DNA of 64,000 nt from Streptomyces actuosus (GTDB taxonomy: Bacteria; Actinomycetota; Actinomycetes; Streptomycetales; Streptomycetaceae). The position numbers and the translations under genes are program-made. The stretch lies in NCBI RefSeq assembly GCF_016921115.1, contig NZ_JAFFZS010000002.1, positions 62,001 to 126,000 on the forward strand. The letters run 5' to 3'. Shown piece after piece: positions 43,101 to 51,451 of this stretch. Positions within the stretch are counted from its first letter, which is position 1, and every line of letters begins with the position of its first letter. A model generated the notes under the pieces. That model had not been told where the DNA came from. It worked only from the letters and a program-made list of their open reading frames with translations, and ran no database searches.

Positions 43101-43814
43101 ATGAGTACCGCAGGGGGAGGCGATGGAACGGGTTCGGGAGGTACTCCGCCGGGCAGGACCGGCGGGTGGCTGACTCCGGCGCGGGCAACCGTGATGGGAC
43201 CTGTCATGGCCGCCGTCGTCGCAGGCATCCTGGCGCTCGTGAACGTCACGCATGCACCTGGTTCGCCGGGCGATGATCCGTCTCACGGTGTAGTCGACGA
43301 CGAGGAAACCGTCACGCCGCACGTGCCCGACACTCCACCGTCGACCGCCCCGTCCACGCCCCCTCCGCAGGCCAGTGGTTCGGCCGGCGGGGCCCATGGC
43401 CCGACCGCCGTGTCGGCCGCGGTGCGCTGGACGGGCGTAGTGGATCTCCCGCTGAGACAGGACAGCGTCGCCGACCTGGGCCTGGATCTCGACCTCGACA
43501 AGCCGGCGCTGGGTCCGGTGGGAGCCGATCTGGTGACCGGCTGGACCGTGTCACCGGCCGTCATCGTCAGCAGCGGCCGCGCCTTCGCGGTGGCGGGGCA
43601 GGCCGAGGACGTCGAACGCGCGACGTGCGAGGAGCGACTCCCCGGCACCTCGAACGGGGACCTGTGGATCGATGTGTGGCACGGGAACCAGCCGGTCGGC
43701 ACGTACTGCTTCGCCACGACCGAAGGGGGTGTCGGAGTCTTCTCGATCAAGGGGGTGGGCCCGGACGAGTCCTCGATGGAATACGTGAGAATCCAGGTCG
43801 TCAGCTGGGAATGA
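43101..43814 (+). CDS. membrane-anchored extracellular hypothetical protein
   Basis: A 237-residue protein. A Gly/Thr-rich head of 30 residues precedes one membrane helix at about 31-48. A Pro/Ser/Thr stalk follows at 60-95, then a 140-residue extracellular domain with two Cys residues (about 180 and 207) that may form a disulfide. The ATG at 43101 has GGGGGAG/AGAGG upstream. It lies 40-75 bases ahead of the zinc-protease lipoprotein gene on the same strand. I do not recognise the domain. Proximity to the island suggests recent acquisition, unproven. Confidence 0.65.
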   Translation: MSTAGGGDGTGSGGTPPGRTGGWLTPARATVMGPVMAAVVAGILALVNVTHAPGSPGDDPSHGVVDDEETVTPHVPDTPPSTAPSTPPPQASGSAGGAHGPTAVSAAVRWTGVVDLPLRQDSVADLGLDLDLDKPALGPVGADLVTGWTVSPAVIVSSGRAFAVAGQAEDVERATCEERLPGTSNGDLWIDVWHGNQPVGTYCFATTEGGVGVFSIKGVGPDESSMEYVRIQVVSWE

Positions 43815-43890
43815 CGCGCACGGTGCCGCACCCCCCTGTCCACGCCTTCGAGAGGTGACCACCCCGACCTCGGACCCGGATGGAGTGTCA

Positions 43891-44643
43891 GTGAAGGCAT
43901 CCTCGCATCTGTTCGCCGCACTCGCCGCATTCACGATCGCCGCCACCGCCGGTTGCGGAGGCGGCGGGAACACATCGGACGACGCTTCTGTGCACAAGAT
44001 GCCGACGTCCGACGAGGCCGTTTCCGATGGCAGCGGCTCCCTTCCCGATAGCGCGACCGAAGATGCCGTCCCCCCGGGATCCCCGTCGGAACTCGACGTT
44101 GCATGGATGGCCGAGACGAAGGACGCCGTGACCGTCGTGAACGACTTCTGGCAATCACGCTGGGACACCTACTTCACCGGAACGTACGAACCGCCGACGG
44201 TCTTCGGGGAGTACGTGGCTGGCACCCCCGACGCGCCCACCTGTGGGGGCCGACCTGCCGTCCCGAACAACGCGTTCTACTGCCCTTCCGGGGACTACAT
44301 CGCCTGGGATGCCCAACTGATGCGTGAGGGCTACGCGAAGGGGGACTCCATGGTCTACCTGGTCATCGCACACGAATGGGGCCACGCGGTTCAGCACCGC
44401 GTCACGGGCCTGACCGCCGAGGCGCCAGAGCTCCAGGCGGACTGCCTGGCCGGGGCCACCCTGTTCGGCTCCGAGGAACTGCAGTTCGAGACCGGCGACA
44501 CCGAGGAACTGGCGCAGACCCTGACAGACCTGGCCGACAGGACGCCGTGGACCGAGTCCGAGGACCACGGTGACGCCGAGGAGCGCATCACCGCGTTCAA
44601 CAACGGGGGGAGCGGCGGGGTCGACGCATGCCTGCCGAGGTGA
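43891..44643 (+). CDS. neutral zinc metallopeptidase lipoprotein (PF04228-like)
   Basis: About 250 residues. A signal peptide ends in the lipobox TAGC, so the Cys near residue 22 is lipidated. The catalytic segment VIAHEWGHAVQHR contains HExxH, and ELQADCLAG carries the third ligand, as in the YpfJ/neutral zinc peptidase family. A Cys pair (TCGGRP, FYCPSG) may be a disulfide. The GTG at 43891 has GGAG five bases upstream; an in-frame GTG at 43855 lacks spacing. It probably trims proteins at the outer membrane face. It pairs with the anchored protein upstream. Confidence 0.85.
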   Translation: MKASSHLFAALAAFTIAATAGCGGGGNTSDDASVHKMPTSDEAVSDGSGSLPDSATEDAVPPGSPSELDVAWMAETKDAVTVVNDFWQSRWDTYFTGTYEPPTVFGEYVAGTPDAPTCGGRPAVPNNAFYCPSGDYIAWDAQLMREGYAKGDSMVYLVIAHEWGHAVQHRVTGLTAEAPELQADCLAGATLFGSEELQFETGDTEELAQTLTDLADRTPWTESEDHGDAEERITAFNNGGSGGVDACLPR

Positions 44644-44703
44644 CCGGGTTTGGGGAGTCGGGACGCCGTCCGGCGACCGCGGGTGTGAGGGAGCAGAGCG
44701 CGC

Positions 44704-45336
44704 TCAGGTGAGGCCGAAGTACGTGCTGATACCGCCGAGCATGAGCTGGATGCCGATGGTGGCGACGAAGAGACCCCCGAAGCGGGTCATGATGGCCACG
44801 GTCGAAGGCGACATGTTCATACGGTTGACCAGCATCAGGTGCCCCACCGGGATGAGGGCCACGGCGATGCCCACGGCGATGAGCGCGGCGACCGGGCCGG
44901 ACCATCCGCTTCCGGTGGAGGAGATGGTGATCACCGTGGTGATGGCGCCCGGGCCCGCCATGAAGGGGATGGCGTAGGGCACCACGATCGAGGTCTCGGC
45001 CGATTCCGGCGCCGGTTCCTCGTGGGCGGAGGCGCCACCCTGCGCGCGGGGCTGCTGGCCGCCGAAGAGCATCTCGAACCCCATGAGGCCCAGGACCAGT
45101 CCACCGGCCACCCCGAAGGCCCCGAGGTTGATGCCGATGAGGTCGAGCAGCTCCCGGCCGACGAGAGCCGAGCCACCCAGGGTGATGCCGACGACGGTCA
45201 TGATCCGGACGACGTACTCGCGCCGCCGCTCGGGCTCGTGCTCGGTGATCAGGCGGAAGAAGATGGCCCGGGTGAACGGATCGACGAGGAGGACCACGGC
45301 GATGGTCGCCTGGACCGTGAGCTCAAGTGTGCTCAT
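44704..45336 (-). CDS. MarC family (UPF0056) membrane protein
   Basis: A 210-residue protein with six membrane helices and the family hallmarks VVLLVDPF near 15, GGLVLGLMGFEML near 80 and PFMAGPGAITTVI near 125. A hydrophilic loop with His/Glu separates helices 3 and 4. The family was once linked to multiple antibiotic resistance in E. coli, but that link is disputed. Transport of small organic solutes is likely. It converges with the lipoprotein gene. Confidence 0.9.
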   Translation of the reverse strand: MSTLELTVQATIAVVLLVDPFTRAIFFRLITEHEPERRREYVVRIMTVVGITLGGSALVGRELLDLIGINLGAFGVAGGLVLGLMGFEMLFGGQQPRAQGGASAHEEPAPESAETSIVVPYAIPFMAGPGAITTVITISSTGSGWSGPVAALIAVGIAVALIPVGHLMLVNRMNMSPSTVAIMTRFGGLFVATIGIQLMLGGISTYFGLT

Positions 45337-45805
45337 ACCGTCCTCTCCCGCCGGTTCGTACCTGTCGGTCCTGCGGGGAACCCCGCCGGGGGCGTCTTCC
45401 CGGGGAACTGCGCGCCGCCCGCTTCGTCGTCATGCCGCCGCGCCCGCGGCGCGCACCGACCGCCTCGACGGGTGCCCCGTCTCTGGTACGGCCGGCCGGC
45501 CGTAGGCCCTGGTCCCGGCCCGGCGCCGCCGGATCCGGGGCCGCCGCTGGGGCAAGGGCCGGCGGACGCGGCGTACAAGGCTGACGCATCCGGCCTGGCA
45601 GGGGCCGCGGTCGTGCAGGTGGCCGTCCCCGGCCGCCCGGTGCGGAGGACCGGACCGGGAACGCCCGTCGGCACAAGACCCCGTGCAAGGCGGGACCCCG
45701 GTGCGGGGCTGGATCAGGACGGCCGCCGGTCGGCTCCCGCCCCCGGTGCGGGGCCGGGCAAGGGCGCCGGTGAACTCCGGTCCGGGTGCGGATGGGGAGC
45801 GCCGG
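45337..45805. other. intergenic, very GC-rich
   Basis: About 470 bases of low-complexity CGG/CCG-rich DNA with open frames in every direction. I see no ribosome site, hairpin or protein-like sequence that supports a gene. Confidence 0.4.
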
Positions 45806-46864
45806 TCACCTGCGGTCCGCGGTCCGGGACCGGTCGCCCGGATCCGTCACCCGCAGCTGGCGGAGCAGGCCGCCGTAGTCCTCGTCGTCGTCGCTGATGA
45901 AGATCGGGAAGGAGCCGTCGACCAGGCCGACGCCCTCGACCTTGAGTCCGGAGCTGCGGGCGAGTTGCTGCGGCGGCTCGACCGGACGCAGCTCCGCGCC
46001 GAGGGCCCCGCCGGGGACGACCGTGGCCGCGCGGTACACGGCGCTGTCGAAGGGACCGAGGTCGCCGGGATCGTAGGCGGAGGAGATGTAGAGATTGCCC
46101 TCGTTGTCGATGTCGAGGCCCGAGGCGGGACGCGCGCCCGGCGGTTCGGGCGCCGTGAAGGGGACCGACGTCCACTGCGTGCCGAAGCTGATCGTGCCGT
46201 TCTTGCCGACCTTCAGGCGGGTCATGTTGATGGTGGTGGTGTCACTGCCCTGCGCCCGCTCGGCATAGACGAAGTAGTCCTTCCCGAGGACGGTCGCGAC
46301 GGCCGTCGCCTCGACGTTCACGAGCGGTTCTGGGGTCTCGGGCCACGGCACCGAGCCGGCGATCTCGACCTTCAGGTGGTCGTCCCACCGGGCGAGATAG
46401 ATGGTGGGGTCGGGGTCGTCGCCGTCGGCGTTGCTCTCGACCAGGAGAGCCTCGTCACGGCCCGGCAGCCGGGCGATGCTCTCGAGGTCGTTCGGCACGG
46501 AGGGGAACCCGACGTCGGCGTTGTCGAGGTTCCGGACGATGATCCCGTCGGTATCGACGGGGGTCCGCACGATCGAGAGACGGGGCAGGTCGCGCTCGGC
46601 GTCGTTGTCCCTCGCGTCGTGGCAGATCAGGAAGACCTCCTGGGTCTCGCCGTAGCCCGCCGCCGCGGTGGGCGTCCGGTCGGTGGCGAGCCAGGCGATG
46701 CCGCTGAACTCGCGCGGCGCCCGAATCACCGGCCCGGCGGTCGACGCGACGCCGGAATCACCGGCGTCGGAACGGGATTCGACGCCACAGGCGGCCAGCG
46801 CGAGAGCACTCAGCCCCGCGACAACCGGCAGCAGACGCCGTCCGGGCAAACAACACCGCATCAT
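45806..46864 (-). CDS. lipoprotein with predicted beta-propeller-like body
   Basis: A 352-residue lipoprotein. The signal ends with LAACG, so Cys at about 26 is lipidated. The mature part has repeated beta-rich blocks such as SGIAWLATDR, DLESIARLPG and SGLDIDNEGNLYISSAYD. These resemble the loops of esterase-like or NHL-type propellers. Two adjacent ATG codons (46864, 46861) follow GGAGGAG; the second has better spacing. It is the last minus-strand gene of the sortase/ECF sigma cluster and may be its target. Function unknown. Confidence 0.75.
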   Translation of the reverse strand: MMRCCLPGRRLLPVVAGLSALALAACGVESRSDAGDSGVASTAGPVIRAPREFSGIAWLATDRTPTAAAGYGETQEVFLICHDARDNDAERDLPRLSIVRTPVDTDGIIVRNLDNADVGFPSVPNDLESIARLPGRDEALLVESNADGDDPDPTIYLARWDDHLKVEIAGSVPWPETPEPLVNVEATAVATVLGKDYFVYAERAQGSDTTTINMTRLKVGKNGTISFGTQWTSVPFTAPEPPGARPASGLDIDNEGNLYISSAYDPGDLGPFDSAVYRAATVVPGGALGAELRPVEPPQQLARSSGLKVEGVGLVDGSFPIFISDDDEDYGGLLRQLRVTDPGDRSRTADRR

Positions 46865-47247
46865 GTCTCCTCCCGCCGCGCAGCGGGCCCGTCTCCCGGA
46901 CCCGCTCTGGAAACTAGGGCAAAGGACATGCGGCACCGCGCAGGCGTCTCGGCGTTTCGACAAATCCGGAAGGTCCCTTTCCTCCCATGGCCGCGTGCTG
47001 CCGGTACGCGGGACGTCACGGGGGGCCGGATCCGGGGATGCGGTGGCGGGGCGTGCCGCGCGGCGGAGCCGTCGTGGCGCCGGTCGCCCACCCGACCCCG
47101 GACACGGCACCGGCCGCCCGCCGCCCACCCGGCCGCCGGTGCCGCGGGCGGGGTGGCGGTGGCGCTGGCGGGCCGGGAGGCGGCGAGCCGGGAGGCGGCC
47201 GGGACTCGGAACGGGCAGGGCTCAGGGAGCGGCGCCGACGCCGCGGC
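46865..47247. other. intergenic, GC-rich
   Basis: About 380 bases between the lipoprotein gene and the membrane-protein gene. The sequence just upstream of 46864 is less GC-rich (TTTCCTCCCATGG) and may hold a promoter. Nothing else is seen. Confidence 0.35.
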
Positions 47248-47739
47248 TCAGGAGCCCGGGCGGATCCGGTCGGTCCGGCGGGCGTCCGGTTCCGGGGTGG
47301 TGCGGTCCACGGGCGAGGGGACGGCCGCCGCGTCTCGCCGGGAGGTGGGGGTTCCGGTGCCCCGGGGGTCCGTGGAGGGGCGGGGGGACGCGCCTTCCCG
47401 CGGTGCCGACGAGGGCGACGGCGAGGGGGTGGCGGCCGGTGGGGCGGTGGGCGCCGTGCGACCGGTCGCGGGCGGGGGCGCCAGCGGCGGGGCGGGGGAG
47501 CTCGGCTGCGCGGGTCTCGCCAGGTACAGCGGTACGGCGACGAGGAGCGCCACGGCGCAGGAGGCGCCGACGGCGGCCGTGGTGCGCAGCAGTCTGCGGC
47601 GGGACGCGGCCCGGCGGATCGCCCGGTACCGGCCGGGAGGCGGGGCGAGGTGGCCGGGGGCGGGGCGCAGGATCACCGCGAGGGCGTCGTCCGATCCGGG
47701 GTCCGGGGCGCCGGGGTCGTCGTCAAAGCGAGTGGTCAA
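47248..47739 (-). CDS. single-pass membrane protein, putative anti-sigma partner
   Basis: A 163-residue protein. The first 45 residues are cytosolic and Arg-rich (RYRAIRRAASRRRLL), one helix spans about 53-72, and the rest is a Pro/Ser/Thr extracellular stalk. Its start overlaps the sigma factor gene by 17 bases, the usual arrangement of an ECF sigma and its membrane regulator. It lacks a recognisable zinc anti-sigma motif (HxxxCxxC), so the anti-sigma role is inferred from context alone. Confidence 0.6.
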   Translation of the reverse strand: MTTRFDDDPGAPDPGSDDALAVILRPAPGHLAPPPGRYRAIRRAASRRRLLRTTAAVGASCAVALLVAVPLYLARPAQPSSPAPPLAPPPATGRTAPTAPPAATPSPSPSSAPREGASPRPSTDPRGTGTPTSRRDAAAVPSPVDRTTPEPDARRTDRIRPGS

Positions 47740-48214
47740 GGCTTCTCCTCAGGTGGACGCGGAGCAGTTCGCGGGCCGCGTGCAGGTCGGCCTTGACGGT
47801 TCCCTCCTTGCGACCGGTCAGCACGGACACCTCCCGGATCGGCATGTCAGCGTAGTAGTGGAGGAGGATCGGGACGCGCAGTCGCTGCGGCAGCGACTGG
47901 ACCAGCAGGCGTACCGAGGGGTCCGTCGGCTCGGTGCGGGAGTCGAGGGCGGCCTCGGTCGTGGCCCGGCGCATCGCCCGGCGCTCGCGCTCGAGTCTGC
48001 GCCAGTGGTCCCGGACGAGGTTGGCCGCGGTGACGTAGAGGAAGCCGCGCGGCTCCTCGACGCGGCTCCAGCGCGCCCAGAGGCGGGTGAACGCCTCCGA
48101 GGCGATCTCGTGGGCCGTCTCGTCGTCGTCGACGAGGCGGCGGCACCAGCCGGCGAGGCGCGGGTAGAGGGCGGCGAAGAGTTCCGACGCTGCCGTGTCG
48201 CGGGACCGTTTCAA
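47723..48214 (-). CDS. ECF-type RNA polymerase sigma factor
   Basis: A 163-residue extracytoplasmic-function sigma. Region 2 covers about 8-75, with DDDETAHEIASEAFTRLWARW and the LYVTAANLVRDHWRR helix. Region 4 covers about 105-160, with LPQRLRVPILLHYYADMP and EGTVKADLHAARELL. I prefer a TTG start at 48214, because GGAG sits five bases upstream and homology begins there. An ATG at 48298 would add an Arg-rich leader. It probably drives genes of this surface cluster. Confidence 0.88.
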   Translation of the reverse strand: MKRSRDTAASELFAALYPRLAGWCRRLVDDDETAHEIASEAFTRLWARWSRVEEPRGFLYVTAANLVRDHWRRLERERRAMRRATTEAALDSRTEPTDPSVRLLVQSLPQRLRVPILLHYYADMPIREVSVLTGRKEGTVKADLHAARELLRVHLRRSLDHSL

Positions 48215-48309
48215 CGCTCTCCAGGGTCGTGAGCCGTCGCGGGGACGCTTGCGGGGAGGGATGCCGGGCCGACGGCGTACGTTCCGCGGGCCCGGCACCC
48301 CGTGGGGGG

Positions 48310-48966
48310 TCAGGGAGCCGTGGCGGTGCTCAGCACGGCGAACACGATCACGTTGTCCCGGTACCCGCCGCCGGTTCTGGGGCCGCCGCAGGTGATCAGG
48401 CGCAGTTCCGGGCGGTCCACGTCGCCGTAGACGTCCTGCGTGGGGAAGTCCGCCTTGGCGGTGGTGCGTACGGCGGTGACGGCGAAGCGGGCCGTGGTGC
48501 CGTCGTCCCGGCGTACCGCGACGCGGTCGCCGCGCCGCAGTCGTGCGAGGTCTCGGAACACGCCGTCGCCGTAGGTGCCGACGGTGACATGGCCGAGGAC
48601 GACCGACGGACCGACCTCGCCGGGGGTCGGCGAGTGGCGGTACCAGCCGGCCCGGTCGTTCGCCGTGACCGGGGGCACCTCCACGCTGCCGTCCTGCGCC
48701 AGTCCGAGCGGGACGAGCGGGGTGTCGACGTCGATGGCCGGGATCAGCAGCGCGACCGGAGCCGAACGCCCGAGAGCGGGCGTCCCGTTCGCGGACCGGC
48801 CCGGCGACGAAGGGGTGCTGCCCGCGCCCTCCGCGCTCCCCCGGCCCCGGTCGCCCCTGGGGCGGCGTGCGGCCGTCGCCGGCTCGGCGGCGTGCCCGGC
48901 GCAGCCCGTGAGCAGCGCGGCCAGGGCAGCCGTGGTGAACGCCCGCCGGGACAGCGGGGTCGTCAT
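48310..48966 (-). CDS. class F sortase
   Basis: A 218-residue transpeptidase. The N-terminus is a lipoprotein-like or signal segment (LAALLTGCAG). The sortase barrel covers about 70-215, with a catalytic His in VVLGHVT near 125, the Cys in RLITCGG near 192, and the Arg in GGGYRDNVIVFA near 203. Class F sortases of actinobacteria anchor or link surface proteins. The start overlaps the stop of the upstream surface-protein gene (ATGA), which makes that protein its prime substrate candidate. Confidence 0.9.
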   Translation of the reverse strand: MTTPLSRRAFTTAALAALLTGCAGHAAEPATAARRPRGDRGRGSAEGAGSTPSSPGRSANGTPALGRSAPVALLIPAIDVDTPLVPLGLAQDGSVEVPPVTANDRAGWYRHSPTPGEVGPSVVLGHVTVGTYGDGVFRDLARLRRGDRVAVRRDDGTTARFAVTAVRTTAKADFPTQDVYGDVDRPELRLITCGGPRTGGGYRDNVIVFAVLSTATAP

Positions 48967-49358
48967 GCCCCCGTCGCCCGCCGGCGGCGTACGACGAAGA
49001 CGGTCGCGCCGCCCACGACGAGTGCCGCGGCGCCTCCGCCGATCAGGTCGCCCGCGTACCCGGACTGCGCGGTCGCCTCCGGCACTCCGGTGTCGGCGGC
49101 GCCGCGCGGCACGACGGAGACCTGGCCCCGGGGCCGCTCACCGGGGACGGAGGCGACGGGGCTGGGGGCTGGGCCCGCGTGGCCCGCGTCGCGCGTGGGC
49201 TCGGCCGGGGCGGGGCTGCTCGGGACGGCGCTGGGGACCGCGGTGGGAACCGGGCTGGGGGTCGCGTCGTCGGCGAGTGCGGTGGCGGGGCTCGCGATGA
49301 CGGCGGCGCAGGCGAGCGCCAGGGTGCCGAGGACGGTTCGGCGCATCGAGTCACGCAT
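48963..49358 (-). CDS. putative sortase-linked surface protein
   Basis: About 131 residues. A signal peptide ends after ATALA. A Pro/Ser/Thr stalk follows, then a C-terminal sorting-like region: GAADTG, a 17-residue spacer, a membrane helix GGGAAALVVGGATVFVV, and RRRR. GAADTG loosely resembles LAxTG. ATG codons at 49376, 49358 and 49346 are possible; I chose 49358, with GAGAGAG eight bases upstream. It is the first gene of the cluster and directly coupled to the class F sortase. Confidence 0.7.
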   Translation of the reverse strand: MRDSMRRTVLGTLALACAAVIASPATALADDATPSPVPTAVPSAVPSSPAPAEPTRDAGHAGPAPSPVASVPGERPRGQVSVVPRGAADTGVPEATAQSGYAGDLIGGGAAALVVGGATVFVVRRRRATGA

Positions 49359-49376
49359 CGAGTTGCTCTCTCTCAT

Positions 49377-49566
49377 CGGGTCGTCCCGGTGTGCGACCGG
49401 GGCTGGGGGACGGATCGAGCGGAGAGACGAGGCAGCGAGGGGGTGCGTTGCAAAGAGAAGGCAAAGGCGTTCCCGGTGGTACCTGCGGGCAGCCGGCGTG
49501 GGCCTCGGGGACGGTGGTTCCGGCGACGGCGCCTTCGGTGGCGGGGCCGTCGGCCGGAGCGGCTCG
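49377..49566. other. intergenic between surface protein and tandem repeat
   Basis: No gene is supported. The left end should hold the promoter of the surface-protein/sortase operon. Confidence 0.35.
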
Positions 49567-49701
49567 CACGGGCGGCACGGGCGGCACGGGCGGCACGGGC
49601 GGCACGGGCGGCACGAGCGGCACGAGCGGCACGGGCGGCACGAGCGGCACGAGCGGCACGAGCGGCACGAGCGGCACGAGCGGCACGAGCGGCACGAGCG
49701 G
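49567..49701. repeat. 9-bp tandem repeat, 15 copies
   Basis: Fifteen head-to-tail units of CACGGGCGG or CACGAGCGG. The order is five GG units, two AG, one GG, then seven AG. The period of nine keeps all frames open, so both strands show artificial Gly/Thr/Ser or Val/Pro/Leu repeats. Confidence 0.95.
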
Positions 49702-49852
49702 CACGGGGGTGCCGGGGTGCGGGCGGAGCCGGGGTGCGGGCGAACAGGGGGTCCAGGCGGCGCGGGGGTACGCCCGGCACGGGGTGCCGGGGGCGCTGGG
49801 GACACAGGCGGCACGGAGGGGGTGCGGGCGGCACGGGCGCGGGTCGTCCGGC

Positions 49853-50614
49853 TCACCAGGTGGGCCGGGCCGAGACTCCTCCGTCCACCACCAGGTCGTG
49901 ACCGCTCACCCAGGACGCGAGCGGCGAGGCCAGGAAGACACAGGCGTCGCCGATGTCCCGCGGGCTGCCCAGCCGGCCGAGCGGCGCGGCCCGGCGCCAC
50001 CGCTCCACCCCTTCCGGCCACGCCCCGGCCAGCCCCGCCCGGTCGATCAGGCCGGGGGAGACGGTGTTGACGCGGATGCCGTGCGGTCCGTACTCCTGGG
50101 CCGCGGCGCGGGCGTGCATCACGACGGCCGCCTTGGCGGTGCTGTAGTGGGAGTGCAGCGGGGCGGGCTGCCGCGCCTCGATGGAGGCGATGTGCGTGAT
50201 GCTGCCACCGCCGGTGTCCCGCATGAGTGCGGCGGCGACCTGGGTGCAGGCGAAGACGCTCCCGAGATTGGTGTCGAGGACGTGGCGCCACTCGGCTGCC
50301 GTCATGCCGGCCAGCTCCTGCACGGGCTGCACTCCGGCGTTGTTCACCAGGGCGGTGAGCCGGCCGCCGCCCCACTCGGCGGCCTCCCGCACCAGCCGCC
50401 GGCACTCCTCCTCGTCGGTGAGTTCCGCGCGCAGGACGACCGCGCGGCCGCCGGCGTCCTCGATGACGCCGGCCACCTCGCGGGCCGCTTCGACGGCGGT
50501 TCGGCAGTGCACGGCGACCGCGGCCCCCTCCTCGGCGAGCCGCAGCGCGATGCCCCGGCCGATTCCGCCGCCCGCGCCGGTGACCAGGGCGGTCTGTCCG
50601 TTGAGCAGGCTCAT
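49853..50614 (-). CDS. short-chain dehydrogenase/reductase
   Basis: A 253-residue classical SDR. Residues 8-20 carry the TGAGGGIGRGIA cofactor loop, NNAG lies near 90, and the catalytic set appears as Ser in HIASIEARQ and YSTAK near 155-159. The C-terminus GHDLVVDGGVS is typical. It probably uses NADP(H) on a sugar, acyl or keto substrate. Its ATG overlaps the stop of the cupin gene (ATGA). A tandem repeat lies downstream. Confidence 0.92.
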   Translation of the reverse strand: MSLLNGQTALVTGAGGGIGRGIALRLAEEGAAVAVHCRTAVEAAREVAGVIEDAGGRAVVLRAELTDEEECRRLVREAAEWGGGRLTALVNNAGVQPVQELAGMTAAEWRHVLDTNLGSVFACTQVAAALMRDTGGGSITHIASIEARQPAPLHSHYSTAKAAVVMHARAAAQEYGPHGIRVNTVSPGLIDRAGLAGAWPEGVERWRRAAPLGRLGSPRDIGDACVFLASPLASWVSGHDLVVDGGVSARPTW

Positions 50615-51093
50615 GGACGGCACAGTTCCACGATCTGGGCGGCCTGGGCGGGATACCGCGCCGTCAGCTCGGCCGCGTCGCCGTGCTCGTAGTCGGCGTC
50701 GGTGAAGCCGGGTGCCATGGTGCAGCCGAAGAACGTCCACGCGCCGCCCTCCGCGACCCGGGCGCCCATCCACGTCCCGGCGGGCACGGTGAACTGGAGG
50801 TGCTGGCCTGCGCGCAGGGCGGGGCCGAGCACGGCCGTGCGCGCGGTGCCGTCGGGGGCGAGGAGGAACAGCCGGAGCGGGTCGCCGAGGTGGAAGTGCC
50901 AGATCTCGTCGGTGGGCAGGCGGTGCAGGGCGGAGAAGTCGTCCGCGGTGAGCAGGACGACGATCGCCGAGCCCGCAGGGCGGCCGTCGGGCCGTTCGGG
51001 GCCCGCCCAGGTGCGGCGGAACAGTCCGCCCTCGCGGGGCAGCCGTCGCAGACCGTAGTGGGCGACGAGTTCGTCCGGGGTCACCTCGATCAT
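50611..51093 (-). CDS. cupin domain protein (DUF985 type)
   Basis: A 160-residue cupin of the DUF985/cupin_5 family. The barrel includes EIWHFHLGDPLRLFLL near 70-85 and QHLQFTVPAGTWMGARV near 105-120, with His and Glu residues placed for metal binding. It may act as a sugar or keto-acid epimerase-like enzyme. It is cotranscribed with the SDR downstream. The ATG at 51093 is taken from the conserved IEVTPDELV opening; the upstream frame is not conserved. Confidence 0.88.
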   Translation of the reverse strand: MIEVTPDELVAHYGLRRLPREGGLFRRTWAGPERPDGRPAGSAIVVLLTADDFSALHRLPTDEIWHFHLGDPLRLFLLAPDGTARTAVLGPALRAGQHLQFTVPAGTWMGARVAEGGAWTFFGCTMAPGFTDADYEHGDAAELTARYPAQAAQIVELCRP

Positions 51094-51451
51094 TGCGCGA
51101 AGGCTACCGCCCTTGGAGGTCGGGCGAGTTGGGCGCACCGGCGGGACGCGCCTTCCCGGACGGGCACCGGGGCGTGAACCGGTGCGGGCACCCGTCCGGA
51201 CGACCGGTCTCGGCAGCGCCGCCGGCCCTGCCCGGGGCCACGGGCCGCGCCGGGGCGCGCCGGGTCGGGTCGGGCGGCACGCCGCGGGCAGGCCGGTCAC
51301 AGGTGGCGCGGCCACGGCATCACCGCATCGGGCGGCAGGTCCACGGCAGGACGGTCACGGCCGGCGTGCGCCCACGGGCGGCACCGCCGCAGCCGGCCAC
51401 GGGCAAGCCCACCGGCGCGCGCCCGGCCTGGGCGCGCGGGATCATCGACGC
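51094..51451. other. intergenic between divergent genes
   Basis: About 360 bases with no gene. It must hold promoters for the cupin/SDR pair and for the HhH-GPD gene, but no clear hexamers stand out. Confidence 0.35.

Noticed and set aside
42502-43188. A 228-codon minus-strand frame beside attR
   Set aside because: It crosses the attR repeat and the hairpin at 42537, has no start signal, and shows no family pattern.
49567-49701. Possible CRISPR array
   Set aside because: The units are 9 bp and abut directly with no spacers, and no cas gene is present.
49351-49704. Val/Pro/Leu and Gly/Thr/Ser repeat proteins
   Set aside because: They are translations of the 9-bp tandem repeat, which leaves every frame open.
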